A DNA stretch of 64,000 nucleotides, taken from positions 19,229,714-19,293,713 of the forward strand of contig CM049320.1 in assembly GCA_026874595.1 (NCBI GenBank), written 5' to 3'. The stretch comes from Sipunculus nudus (Eukaryota; Annelida; Sipuncula; Golfingiida; Sipunculidae). Numbering within the stretch: the stretch's first letter is position 1; each line of letters opens with the position of its first letter. This document shows positions 33,164 through 45,305 of this stretch, piece after piece. Under the pieces are notes generated by a model that was not told the origin of the DNA, did not search any database, and saw only the letters and a program-made list of their open reading frames with translations. Position numbers and translations under genes: made by a program.

Positions 33164-34316
33164 CTGGAATGAGTCTCATTATCAGAGGATATTCCTATTA
33201 ATGCAACAATTCTACTGGCTTGAATTGGTTCCATTGGCAACGTTTATTTAAGATACTTATCAAGTGTCTACGGAACTTAGAGATTTAGCATGTTCGAAAC
33301 ATTTTAGTCGGTTCTCGTATTATTTGATTTGTTCTTTGTTGAAATGTCAACTAAATCATTCCACTCCTTTATGGAATTTTATGAAATGTACGCCGAGGCA
33401 ATATTAAGTGTGCATTTATTATGATTTCGCTAAAGATTACTTACTTTGTTTAAGGCTTACCAAAAGGAAAACAAACATTTGGAACAGCATCTTTGGTTTG
33501 CGAATATCGCTAGGCATACCCTGCAAAGAAAGACGTGGTGTGCAAGATATTCATTGTTTTCTACTTTGTTGAGGAAATAAGAAATATTTCAATAATACAA
33601 GCAACTCCTTCTCTATTTAATGTTCTGTGTCGCGTTAAAACGTCAGAAACAAACAGGTGTACATAAATCAGGGCGCTATGGCAAAAAAGAAAAGGTAAGG
33701 TTCACAGGCACTTTTTTCCAGAAATCAGTGCGTGCGGGCGGTATTTTATTTTTAACCTTTTTTTGTATGTTTCGATAAAAATATCATATGATCAGGGATA
33801 ATCATGAAAATAACAATTTTTTTTTGTCAAACAGATAAAAGCACTTCATAAATTGTATTATTTATCTTCTCAAAATTTTTTATGCGGGTTGTTAAACTTG
33901 ACGCGGGCGATACCGGCGAACCATACATTTTATTTATTTCTTTATTTATATTTTTTTTTTGCCTAAGACCGTTTAATCCCATAGTCTTGGGAAAGGATTT
34001 TGATGTCCCACACATGTTCAGGAGTCACTGGCACTATTACAGCTGATTAGTTAGATTACATTTTGACAATATTTATATTATTGCTTCATTTCCGATTGGT
34101 AATAAATAACTAATGACAATAATTTTACAATGGAGAAATCACAAATATATGATTTACGACATTTGTTCCTGTTTGTGGAATATATTGCACAATGTCGATG
34201 GTCAACAAAGGAAGTTTGGATGAAGAATATACTTATAATTAAAAAAAACTACAGCAAATCAGAACGGAAAAGTCATATTAAAAAGGCACAATTCCACAAT
34301 ACGAAATGAAATTTAC

Positions 34317-34461
34317 AACTCACGCATATCACTTGTCCAGTTCTGTCTACAGATTTAGAGATTATAGCGGTCTTAACTGCTTCACTCAATAAACAAAAAA
34401 ACCTATATGGGGCCGTCAGCGATACAGCCAACAAAGCACAATCTATTAATTTGAAATTCAT
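34317..34461 (-). CDS. Candidate signal-peptide exon
   Basis: Starts MNFKLIDCALLAVSLTAPYR and continues FFCLLSEA, a hydrophobic stretch fitting a secretion signal. Two donors are possible: T/GTAAAT at 34316 (phase 1, matching the Cys-rich exon) or the stronger C/GTGAGT at 34323 (phase 0). If the first is used, the four exons would give about 263 residues. The assignment rests only on phase, strand and position. Confidence 0.3.
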
Positions 34462-34878
34462 AAATTTTTATGGGAATCACCTGTCTATGCGCCCCTTTCA
34501 CTAGCCCCTTTCACTAGAAAAGTTTATATATTGTTCGAAACATCATTTTCAGTCAAGCTCCCTTTATTGTTCCTTATAGAAAACAGCGTTTTATATTCAT
34601 TCGTTTGTCAACTTGACAAGTAATACAATAGATAAATATTGACAAGCTTCAAGAATCCATTATTTTCCTTTTATGTTATTAATGTACTTGTAACTGGTTG
34701 ATATCCTGCATTAAATGTCACTTATTTGGATCGATGGGCTTTAATTATTATCTAAAAAGCTTTCCAATTAGTTGCAATAGATAGCAAATAACCAATTTTC
34801 CCTTTGTTCTTTTAATGGTTTAGCTTCGGCCACATTTGCTTTTTGGGCCCTCGCCCAGATTTATACCACTGATATTTT

Positions 34879-34882
<4 letters not shown>

Positions 34883-34950
<68 letters not shown>
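34883..34950. repeat. (TA)n microsatellite
   Basis: TA run joined directly to the Penelope-like fragment. Confidence 0.95.
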
Positions 34951-34952
<2 letters not shown>

Positions 34953-34954
34953 AA

Positions 34955-35290
34955 ATGCAATTGCCGAAAACCTGATAATTGCCCCCTGCAGGGCCGATGT
35001 CTTACAAAAAACATCGTATACGAAGCCACCGTTATCACACAACAAGTCACTAAAACATACATAGGTGCTTGCGATACGGAATTCAAAAAACGGTGGTATA
35101 ATCATAAGAGTTCCTTCAAGCTTCAACATAAATGTAAAGAAACAGAGCTGAGTAAATACATTTGGCAGTTACGCGAAAAAATCATTAAGTTCGAACTTAA
35201 ATGGAGCATCCTCAAACAGGCCAACTCCTACTCAAATATCACAAAACGCTGTCAGTTATGCCTGTGGGAAAACTATTTATCATAACCAGA
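34955..35290 (+). pseudogene. Penelope-like element fragment (GIY-YIG endonuclease)
   Basis: Reads NKCNCRKPDNCPLQGRCLTK, IVYEA, KTYIGACDTEFKKRWYNHKS, ELSKYIWQLR, FELKWSILKQA and RCQLCLWENYLS. This matches the Cys-rich motif and GIY-YIG nuclease at the C-terminus of Penelope-like retroelement ORFs. The element's reverse transcriptase is missing: the fragment begins directly at the end of a (TA)n tract (34883-34950). A stop at 35283-35285 is followed by degenerate sequence (to about 35500) with a proline-rich, frame-shifted continuation. It is not functional. Confidence 0.82.
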
Positions 35291-35610
35291 CGAAAATGTT
35301 CAATATTAAACACAAGATCAGAATTAATAAGGAAATGCAGACACCAAAACAAGTTCCTCCTCGTTAACAATTAGGCAACTCATATCCGTTACGCTCCAGC
35401 GCACCCCAAATCCAACTGTGCACGCAGTACGCGTTGTAAACACACCGAACTCATAACCACACCTGAAGAGCCTTCTGGGCGAAACGGACCGTAGTGTCAT
35501 AAATCGATCATGAGCTAAACTCTCGGACTGTTTGATATATTTTACATTATCTATGCTCTCTGGTATACGGATCGAGCCCTCTGTTGACGCAAGGTAACGA
35601 ACTTACATTG

Positions 35611-35612
<2 letters not shown>

Positions 35613-35661
<49 letters not shown>
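35613..35661. repeat. (TA)n microsatellite
   Basis: TA run directly upstream of dispersed repeat copy B. Confidence 0.95.
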
Positions 35662-35662
<1 letters not shown>

Positions 35663-35800
35663 CTGACTAAAACTTTATTACAGGAAGAATTATTAGTTAC
35701 AACATTTCTCCAGCTGCTCTTAGAAAGTACTGGTTGCATAGCAAAAATATACCTGCTTTACTTTATATAATTTTCCAAATAACTTACTGATTCCTTACTG
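35662..35800. repeat. Dispersed repeat copy B, next to (TA)n
   Basis: Second copy of the 17810-17960 family, again starting where a (TA)n tract (35613-35661) ends. It lies about 370 bp downstream of the Penelope-like fragment and might be its 3' untranslated region. Confidence 0.6.
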
Positions 35801-35858
35801 ATAAACCAAGAGAGAATGCAATGGGAGGGTTCGACCTTGCCTATGACAACAGGTGTTG

Positions 35859-35860
<2 letters not shown>

Positions 35861-35915
<55 letters not shown>
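35861..35915. repeat. (TA)n microsatellite
   Basis: Uninterrupted TA run; another lies at 36283-36344. Confidence 0.95.
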
Positions 35916-35917
<2 letters not shown>

Positions 35918-36281
35918 ATAAACGGTTATCTTGAGATACAATTATCGAAATCAATAGTTTACAGATATAGCAAGGTGAACGAATTCAGTGGGATACAAAC
36001 GGTTGTCAGATCTGGAAATCACCACCTCAAGACTCTCAAGGTATTACAAGCATAAATATAAGATATATCCTTTATATCAAATCCTCCCAGGCCAATAAAA
36101 TATGTGCCATCTCGGTCATGTATATATTGTTAAATCCATGCATGGTAATCTCTCCGTTAACAGCTTTACCAATGATTTTCTGGTCCGAGTGAATTGCAAT
36201 TCCCTGTACTTCCCACTTCTAGAAATATCACTCTTTACTAAAAAGTAATTAAGATGTTCTGCCGTACAAAACAATCTTGAA

Positions 36282-36282
<1 letters not shown>

Positions 36283-36344
<62 letters not shown>
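36283..36344. repeat. (TA)n microsatellite
   Basis: TA run followed by an ATT-rich tract. Confidence 0.95.
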
Positions 36345-36349
<5 letters not shown>

Positions 36350-37560
36350 ATATTTTTATTATTATTATTATAAAAAAAAGTTTCCTGAAGTGAAACACAT
36401 GATATCTCCCTCATATTATATATTTTATAATAAGTGAGCATTTTCAGCTTGCGGGCGGCTTTAAATTTCTCCGGTTGTCAGTTCAAATTCATGTCATAGT
36501 CAAATACACCATTTATATGACAGTAATACAACAGGATAGCCTACTGGCCAGATAGAATTTACTTGATTTTCTTTTTTTCCCGATATTTCTCTGTCAATGA
36601 GTCTTTTTGTTGAATGAAAGTATAACGCTTCCCATCCAATGATATAAAAAGGTGTCTGCTTCATTAATGAGATTTTGCTTTTACTTTAAAACTGAGTATT
36701 TTATGTTGATTCATAAGAGCAACTAAATTTGACTAATAAAGCCTTTCGCCCAGTATCCCCGCTATTGTCCCCGTCCATTTATAGAAAAGGGGGGGGGGGG
36801 GGGGGGGGTCTGTCCGTCGGATGTGTCATCATCTCCGCATTGGTTATTACGTTGGCATGCACCAAAACACAACTATACCGACATCTTAGATCATTTCTAC
36901 AGGCTTTCAGAAAATTGCGCTCATGAACACTATGTTTGGTGGCTTTAAAAATCTGCACGAGGCAGCGAGTCCATGAAAGGGCAGGCAATCTGTATTTAAG
37001 ACGACCGTATTATATTTATTTGCAGGAACCAGTCAGTCCGATAAGGCATCAGATACCAGTCTATTCTCCCTTTGGGCTAAAAAGTGTTTGTGTGCTCATG
37101 TATGATCGTTATATATAACCATGCTTTTAACCACTCTAGTGTGTACCAGTAAGTTAGCTGTACACAGCACGATGCCCACCGACTGGTGCGTTTTATTATT
37201 GTGCATTAAGGAAGTGACTATGTACGTGTGTTGTTAACTTGCGATTAGCTTTTGGCAAGGTACCTCTCAACTGTGTCTAAACACCCCGCCTGTGTTCTTG
37301 GTCAATCGGCTTGGTAGGTTGGTAAAATAATATATGTATTTTCAAAATCACTGGTCAGGGTATAGCAACTTGTTTTATTATGAACGATGCAGTTTCCTCT
37401 TTTCGGTGGTGGGTACAATGCGGAAGTTGTATGGGAGATGTAATAAATGTAGTGAAGGAGTTAGCCAGGGGTCAATTCGCGGATGGACAGTTTTCAATAC
37501 ATTTTATAAAATGATATTTCCATATAGGAAAATGGGTTTTTAGGAATGCATAAATAGTGG
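36345..37560. other. Non-coding stretch, nothing seen apart from a G run
   Basis: Only the (G)20 tract stands out. Confidence 0.45.
36789..36808. repeat. (G)20 homopolymer
   Basis: About 20 consecutive G in otherwise unremarkable non-coding sequence. Confidence 0.95.
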
Positions 37561-37589
37561 AGAATGGATGTATCATAAACATACATAGT

Positions 37590-37840
37590 GATGCGTCATA
37601 TATAAACACCAGACATACACGCGAACGAGGGATATATGTACATTATAGGCCTACATACATTGTGATGAGGGATATATGTACACTATAATAGTACATTGTT
37701 ATGGGGAATTAATGTACACTGTACATATTACATTAGGAAGGAAAGAATACATAACCAATACAAAGTACACATACACAGTGATGACTGCCCATTATACATA
37801 CATAATAATGATAGATATATGTACACTAAATATATGTTGG
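37590..37840. repeat. ~35 bp minisatellite, left flank of foldback element
   Basis: Diverged tandem units such as GATGAGGGATATATGTACAC and TACATACA(T/C)AGTG. The same family is found at 39775-40260. Confidence 0.65.
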
Positions 37841-38196
37841 AGCCCGTTTGCGGATCTGGCCCATCTGCCGATGGGCTTGGCCCACATGAGGATTCGTTAT
37901 TGGGCTGCCCATCTGCATATGGGCAGCCCAGTAACGGATTTGATACCATGCACTTCCTGGCCCATCTGCAGATGGGCGTGGCCGAATAACCGATTTTAGT
38001 TTTTGTTAGTAAAACGTTATTATTTTATTATCTTGATGACATTTGTACACAAACATTTTACAGAACTTAAATGTGTTTATTTCCATGTAATTGTACGTGA
38101 ATATGTGTGTATGTGTGTGTGTGTGAATTGCGCTGTGAGTCCTACCATCGGAGAATTGGTGCTGTATAAATACTATATACTATTATTGTTATTTAG

Positions 38197-38282
38197 TCCC
38201 TGTTGATAGTCTGTTTCACGTCGTCAAGAACATCCACGAGAGGGAGGTGGACCATGCAGGATATCAAAAGACCTTTGCCCTT
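38197..38282 (+). CDS. Cryptic 86 bp exon inside the foldback element
   Basis: Bounded by TTGTTATTTAG and TT/GTAAGT. The middle frame is open for 28 codons and reads PVDSLFHVVKNI then HEREVDHAGYQKTFAL. This resembles the start of integrase zinc-binding (H2C2) domains, LF..I..H...GH.G..KT. It could be a remnant of a captured integrase-type gene or of the element's own transposase. No partner exon was identified, and the Cys pair that would complete the finger is not in it. Confidence 0.4.
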
Positions 38283-39774
38283 GTAAGTGTTTCATTTATC
38301 ATGTAAGGTGTATCCGATATTAAGTTGGTTGTTCATACCTTAATGCATTTACCCTTAAGTGTAACTATAGTGTTAGTGACGACCAAATTAATTAGAAAAG
38401 CACTCACAGAGCACATACCTTCCCCACCGCCTGTATACGTACCCATGCAAGTACACCCAGTTATATGACATGAAATTGTATGTGGCCTTTAAGACAAAAA
38501 AGGTACAACCCAATCAAAATAGTGTGCCATTTAAACCACCGTATTATCATAATTTATTCAATTTATATAATATAGATTTATTTTACATATATGTTTATTG
38601 TCCAGAATCCAAACAGGGTTTATAAATAAGTTTAGAATAGTTCCTAGTCAGCTGAGCTAAAAATTTATTCAATAACAGTGTCCCACACAGACCGAAATTA
38701 TTAATATGCAAGTATTAACTTCGAAATTTGGTAGTTTTATCGTATATATTTTATCTCTTCATTATTTATCTTCTGAGTATAAAGTATAATTATATTTATC
38801 CAAAATGGTTTAGAAGGAGTCATGCACCATTTAAATTTTATATTTATATTTATATTTTATATATTAAAACATTTATATATTAAACATTGTGATGTTTGCT
38901 TGTTTCAAAACTAGATTTATTCTCGGCATCATCTCTATGATAACCAGAAAAAAAAGGAGTACTGTCCCACTTCCCTGCTGCTCTCATCACCAGGACGCCA
39001 ACAATTCTGTACGAATGCTAAGTATTGAGCTTATCAATAAGTCACTTCTCCAAAACAAACTGTAACAAGATGTGTTATTGTGGTGATAGTACGTGATTGT
39101 GCTTGACTCTGAGATCAAATGACTCTGAGAGAGTGTTTCCTACATATATAACTATTTTATTGTCAAAGTGTATATGATAACCTTGATACATATGTGGTTA
39201 TTTAAAAATGAATATGAGAAACTGATTTTATATAATTGTTCTTAAGTAAAATTATATGGTACCATGGAAGTCACATCTATGTGGTAATGTAAATGAGATT
39301 TTTTTTGCTACAGTTGTAATTACTCTTTGGTAAAAAAGTGAACCTCATTAAACTCTTAACATCACACGAATGCAATGTAGACTAATTAAGAATTGAGTGT
39401 AAAAAGTTATTAAATAGGGCATTGTAACACTGAATGCACAACTATGTAGTTTTCTATGCACATCTTTGTAATTTTGATAATAAAATTGTTTATGTAAGGC
39501 TGTGATAGTGATTTATGTTTCAATAAACACATTTAAGTTCTGAGAAATGTTTTTCTGAGTACAAAAGTCATCAAGATAATAAAATAATAACATTTTACTA
39601 ACAAAAACAAAAATCGGTAATTGGGCCAAGCCAATCTGCAGATGGGCCAGAAAGTGCATGGTATCAAATCCATTATTGGGCTCCCCATCTGCAGATGGGC
39701 AGCCAAATAACGGATCCTCATATGGGCCAAGCCAATCGGCAGATGGGCCAGATCCACAAACTGGCTCCAAAATA

Positions 39775-40260
39775 TACATAGTAATGAGACATATGTACAC
39801 TATACATACATAGTAATGAAAAATATATGTACACTATACATACAAAGTAATAAGAGATATACATACAGGGTGATGAGGGATATATGCACACCATACATAC
39901 ATAGTTAGGAAGGATAAATGTACATTACACATACAAAGTAATGAGAGATATGTGTACATTTAACATGCATAATTATGAGAGATATACGTATATTACACAT
40001 AAATAGTGATGAGGGATATATGCACACTAAACATACATAGTCATGACTGCACATTATACATGCATAGTTATGAGAGATATCTGTAGACTATACGTACACA
40101 GTGAGGGATGATATATGTACATTATACGTACATAGTACTGTACACTACATGCATATTGATTAGATGTATACGTACACTATACATAAACAGTGATGAAGGA
40201 CCTATGTACACTATAGACATTTAATAATGAGGGGATATGAGGTAATACAAAACATACATA
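39775..40260. repeat. ~35 bp minisatellite, right flank of foldback element
   Basis: More than ten diverged units of (G)ATGAG(G/A)GATATATGTACAC and TATACATACATAGT. They are oriented as in the left flank, although the inner arms are inverted. Confidence 0.7.
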
Positions 40261-40865
40261 ATATTGAGGGTTATATGTTGTAGTGACGAATATGGTAATG
40301 ACTAATGAGACAGCCAACTTCAAGTGCAGAGCATTTACTGAACCATTTATAAAATTTTCAAGATGACACTATCATTAGTCATAAAGAACTACTGGCATAT
40401 GCACATTTGGCTAATTGTCGGTGAGTGTGTGTGTGTGTGGGGGGGGGGGGGAGACGGAGCAGATTTTGGGTAAACCTGATGGGCAAATGATATATGCAAT
40501 CACTCACACACATAGTTTTATAAAAAAAAATAAAGCATCAATAAAAATACGAATATATGAAGCAAATAGTAATTATATATCAGTAAATAATCATTCATGT
40601 GGGATGCATAATTCCTTAACGCCAGAGTTTTAGTATTGTTTAAAGCATGACAAATTATGAAATAAAGTCAGGGGATTGCATGTGTAACTATATCCTGCTG
40701 CAGAGGAAATATTATCTTAGTGGACCGTAATTTAAAGTGTGCCAAATTTTCCTGTTTTGAAAATCAGTTTCACGATATGATTTAGAAAACAAATAATAAG
40801 GGTCCTGTGCATTATTTGTTCGTATGTTCCCGTTATATAGACATGTCTTAATTCCAGAATTCAAG

Positions 40866-41030
40866 ATGGCGCAGTACGACAGCAGCAGGTGTATACCTAT
40901 GACGTCATCACACAAGGACCTACTGAGGCGCCACATGGTGTCTTTAATCGAAAACATGGAGATTGGGTCGTTGTGTCCACATCTCGTCCAGAGCGGGGTT
41001 TTAACAACTTCTGCTGTGCAAAAGATACAG
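40866..41030 (+). CDS. Caspase exon 1 (first half of CARD)
   Basis: Residues 1-55, phase 0 at its end. It contains the CARD helices around HKDLLRRHMVSLIENM and ends before a CAG/GTGACG donor. The reading frame extends upstream to an ATG at 40824, so a 14-residue longer N-terminus is possible. Confidence 0.88.
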
Positions 41031-41364
41031 GTGACGCATAACTGTCTTAGCATTAATATGTGTGGCTACTTTGATTGTTGGGTGCATAATTAAGGGGTAA
41101 ACTTGTTTGTGTTTATTACTATTTCAAAATGAACGATTATTGAAATTAATTTTGTCAAATAAACTGGACAGGATTAACGGGATATGAAATTCCCATTTTT
41201 AAAAGTATAATGTTTAATTATTTTGATCTATTTATAAGAATTTTCTATGGTTCACACAATCATGTGAAAAATTCTAAGGCCACTAGCCTGTGAGAAATCA
41301 GTACTATTCGCGGTCCGAATGAAGCCCTATTAATAGACCTATATATACATATATATACATAACA

Positions 41365-41416
<52 letters not shown>

Positions 41417-41578
41417 TGTTTTAATCATAAATATATATACATATACATATGAAATAAAGTTTTTTTCGGTTCTTTTGTGACTAATTAGTTTCGTGTCACT
41501 ATGTGCGTTTGAACAGTTCCAAACACATCGTGGTAAGAAACTACTTGATAACAAAACTGTGAAAGAAAAAGTTTTCTG

Positions 41579-41617
<39 letters not shown>

Positions 41618-44535
41618 ATCATTAACATATTTCAGCATATCTGTGATAAACGTTACAGAGAGGACACGTGGCTGATACAGACAAAGCGTTCGAGCTGCTA
41701 CAGCTCCTTCAGAAAAGACAGGACAGCTGTTATTATGACTTTATTGACGCACTCAAAGCCACCGGACAGGGTCACCTGGCCGCACTTCTAGAAGACACAG
41801 CCCCAGCCGTACCACTAGGTCAGTCTATACAGTTAGTGATATGTATCAGTGATTTCAATGGAAAAATAAATTTGAGAGTTTGGAACGGTAACATTTGCCG
41901 GGTCACAGGTATTTTTCAGCGTCCAAAGGGGATCGTTCTTTGTCAAACTTTATAAAATTGAATCTTTTTTTTAGCCCAGCTGACTTTCAGCCATGCTTGG
42001 CTATAGCGATTGGTCTTTGCCCGACGTCCTTCTGTCTATCCACCCGGCCGTTCGGCCGTTAGCAAGATCTCCTTGCAAAGCTGAAATTTGGTCACTGCGA
42101 CCTATATTCTCTGAGTTACGCGGTGTGTTTGCACCCAACAGAATTAATTCTTCTAGCCAAAATTTTTAATCTTTCACATATAGCTCACCTACTAACAGCG
42201 GAAGAACCATAATAATTTTTAGGTCAAAAGGGCAAAGTTCAAGGTCACAGGACCCATTTCTTTGAAAAGCTTGCTGATGCATTTTAAGCCAAACCTTTTA
42301 TTCCAATCCTTTGATCTTTCACATATGGTTCACCTATCAAGTGGGAGAAGAATCCTATAGATTTTGAGGTCACCAGGTCAAAGGTCAAGGTCACAGTATC
42401 CACTTCTTTAAAAAGGTTGTGGACATATTTTAAGCTATAAATTTCATTCCAAACCTTCCAGCACCGACATATCCCTTCTCTGCAAACAGGGAAAACGACC
42501 TGTTGATTTTGAGGTCAAAAGTCAAATTCACAGCACCCACTTTTTGCGTGGAGTCATTTTAAGGCAAACTTTTCAGACTATACCTTCCATCTGTTATGTA
42601 TGACTAACCTACCAATAGGGGAAGAACCCTACTGATGTTGAGTTCAAAAGGTCAGAGGTCAAGGTCTCAATACTAATTTCTTCCAAATGCTTGTGAACAT
42701 ATTTAAAGCTAAACTGTTTATCCCAAACTTTCAGTCTTTCACATTCGCCTCATCTATGCATCACTCGATTTGATACAAACATATGTATGGGTCTTTTTGC
42801 TTGAAGAAAAAACTTATTCATTTTGGGGTCATCTTGTCAGGAGGTTAAATGCTGGAGGTCAAAGTTATTCACACATTGATTGCCAAGTGATTACTCCAGT
42901 TTTAAGTGGTTAGTAGTAACCCATCACTTTAAAAAGAATCTAATTGATATATGAGCAAAAGGCCAAGGTCATAGGTCAGGGATGGTCACAATGAAAACTT
43001 ACTTTGTAGACCATCTCTATTTTTCTTGTATATATAACCATTGCACTCGAACTGGTACAGCTCACTGTATGCCAATATTTATCAGAGACACTTGTGATAT
43101 ATAGCTCCCTTTTGTATCAGCTCATGGAATGATTAGGACAAATCATTAGGGCATAACAAAACACTGTTGCCAGAATGCTTTGGCCAGGCATTAAGACTAT
43201 GAGAGTTAAGTGTTAAGGCTTAGCTACTGATTTAAGATGAGGGGGAAATTTTGCAGTTGATTTCATGGAATCATAGCAATAAACTTAATTTTCTATATAT
43301 CTAAATATTATTATACATATCATCAGATATACCAGCAAGTGTTTGTTCTTTTAATATATGGGTCTGTACCTGGATTTAGGATGGCTTTATTTGATTACAA
43401 GACTCTTAGTGATGCTTTCGGCTTTTCGTTTCTTTCAGGTTTTGCAGTTTACCTACCCTGCTGACCCCATTGAAAAGCAAGTTGATAATTAAAACATATT
43501 GGAATAGCACTTTTTACATTTGCATGTTCATAAATCTGATATGAGAGCTCTCCAACCTGATCATGCCTTTTGAATTGTTTTGGATATTCATAACTGTAAC
43601 ATTCTTTGGAGCTATTGCCACAAGTTTGGTCTCGTTTTAGAGGATGTGTGATATCAAATGTCAGACTTGTCAACAAAACCATTATGTCTTCCAGGTAGCC
43701 AGCTTAGAAATCCTTTTGCCAATGCAGTTTCTGTGAATTTTTCAGTGTTTGGTCCCTTTTAGAGGATGTTTGTTGTTCAATTTCGAACCTGTCAGAAATC
43801 CAACACAGCCACCAGGAAGCCATCTTTAAATTCCTTTAGAACATATTATCTCAAGAGCTATTAAAGTGAATGCAGTGGGGTGTATATTTATGTTATCTTG
43901 CAATTTCTTAATAAATATAACTATCATTTATGAAAGCTCAGTACACTTGGCTTGTATTGGATAAAATTAATACAGAAGCACCCGTTTCCCAATATTTTTT
44001 GTATGAATTTCCTTGATTTTGAGCTATATATTTTGATCATATATTTGGCCTGTGTGGTATTTCTTTTGAGGCTGACAAGTATCAATGAAACATTGGGATT
44101 AGTTCCTTATAGCTCAACAACCATACATTTTGCCTCAGACCATCAATTCACTGTGTTATATGTGATATATATTTATGTCAACGAAGAAAGTTTCAACAAA
44201 ATTGGCAAAAAGGTTCTTCAACAATTTGACTGGGAGTTGTGAATCGCAGCCCATGATGTCGCAGGCCATGCTTGTTATAATATGTGAAAATGGTATTATT
44301 ATTACAAATTAAATACCTTGTCATTAAATGAATATTTGTTTGTGATGAAATATCAGGGTCACTTCGCAGCTTCGTGTTTACATAATCAACCGTAGGAAGT
44401 ATGGGATGGTCAGTGACAGATGCAAAATCCCATTTTGACCAAACGGGTCTTACAGTAATTATTTGCTAGTCATATAGGATCTTTGGGCCACAGTATCCAG
44501 CATCCAAAAGAAATAGGCTTACCCCGCGTTCCAGG

Positions 44536-44605
<70 letters not shown>

Positions 44606-45251
44606 CAATGTTAGATCTGTCGCAGGATTATCAATACCTTGGCATTAACCAATAGATAAATGTTTTTACATTAGATTATACAGTGTCATTAAGTTATAAT
44701 TTGGGAATAAGAGTATAATAATGATTGTGTCCATTATATGAATATAACAGAACTAAATGCCTGCCTTTCCTTACTTATACATGTCAGCAACCTCCCCCAT
44801 AAGCTCGAAGGGTGTCGTTGCTCAGGTAGCGGATATGTCTATAGGACAGGATGAAATAGTTCAATGTACCTTTGAAACGTACAAGCAGCACAAGGATGAG
44901 GTGAGAAGTGCATTTTTTCCTGTCTGGCAAGAATCTGGTGTCTGGAATCCCATATCGTAGCGTATCATGTTCCGATGATGTCAGAGTTACAATTAATATA
45001 AACATACTATTTTATTTAAATATAACATTAAAGTTAAAATGTAGAACGTTAATTTTTTTGAATAGATGAATTTGTGTCATTTTATCTCGGGGATAAAAGT
45101 TACCAAATTTAAACGTCGCCTGCTAAAGAATATTTATGGTAATGACGCTCTCATAATCGAAATGTATCTGATCTGATACCCAGGCATACCCAAGAAAAAT
45201 ACACTTCGAGGGATTGATCCATGGAGATTAAACTCCCTTTCGTGCAGTATT

Positions 45252-45305
<54 letters not shown>

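Larger units (their letters stand above)
37560..40270. mobile_element. Foldback-type element with long inverted arms
   Basis: 37840-38082 is inverted at 39520-39775 with roughly 85-90% identity by eye; both arms share GGATCTGGCCCATCTGCCGA, TTTGATACCATGCACTT, CCGATTTT.GTTTTTGTTAGT and TTATTATCTTGATGAC. Each arm contains GCCCATCTGCAGATGGGC (a perfect 18-base palindrome) or variants. Outside both arms lie arrays of a ~35 bp minisatellite (GATGAGGGATATATGTACAC, then TATACATACATAGT), notably in the same orientation on both sides. The interior is about 1.4 kb. No transposase was found. Confidence 0.7.

Noticed and set aside
34836-34954. Poly-Ile-Tyr extension of the Penelope-like frame and many similar YIYIYI ORFs
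   Set aside because: Translation of (TA)n microsatellites.
36729-36988. Overlapping Gly-rich and Pro-rich ORFs
   Set aside because: Open only because of the poly-G run.
37590-40260. Regularly repeated short units suggestive of a CRISPR array
   Set aside because: Units are diverged minisatellite repeats without unique spacers, in animal DNA.
41668-41955. 95-codon ORF taken as a gene of its own
   Set aside because: Its first part is caspase exon 2; the rest is intron after the donor at 41819.
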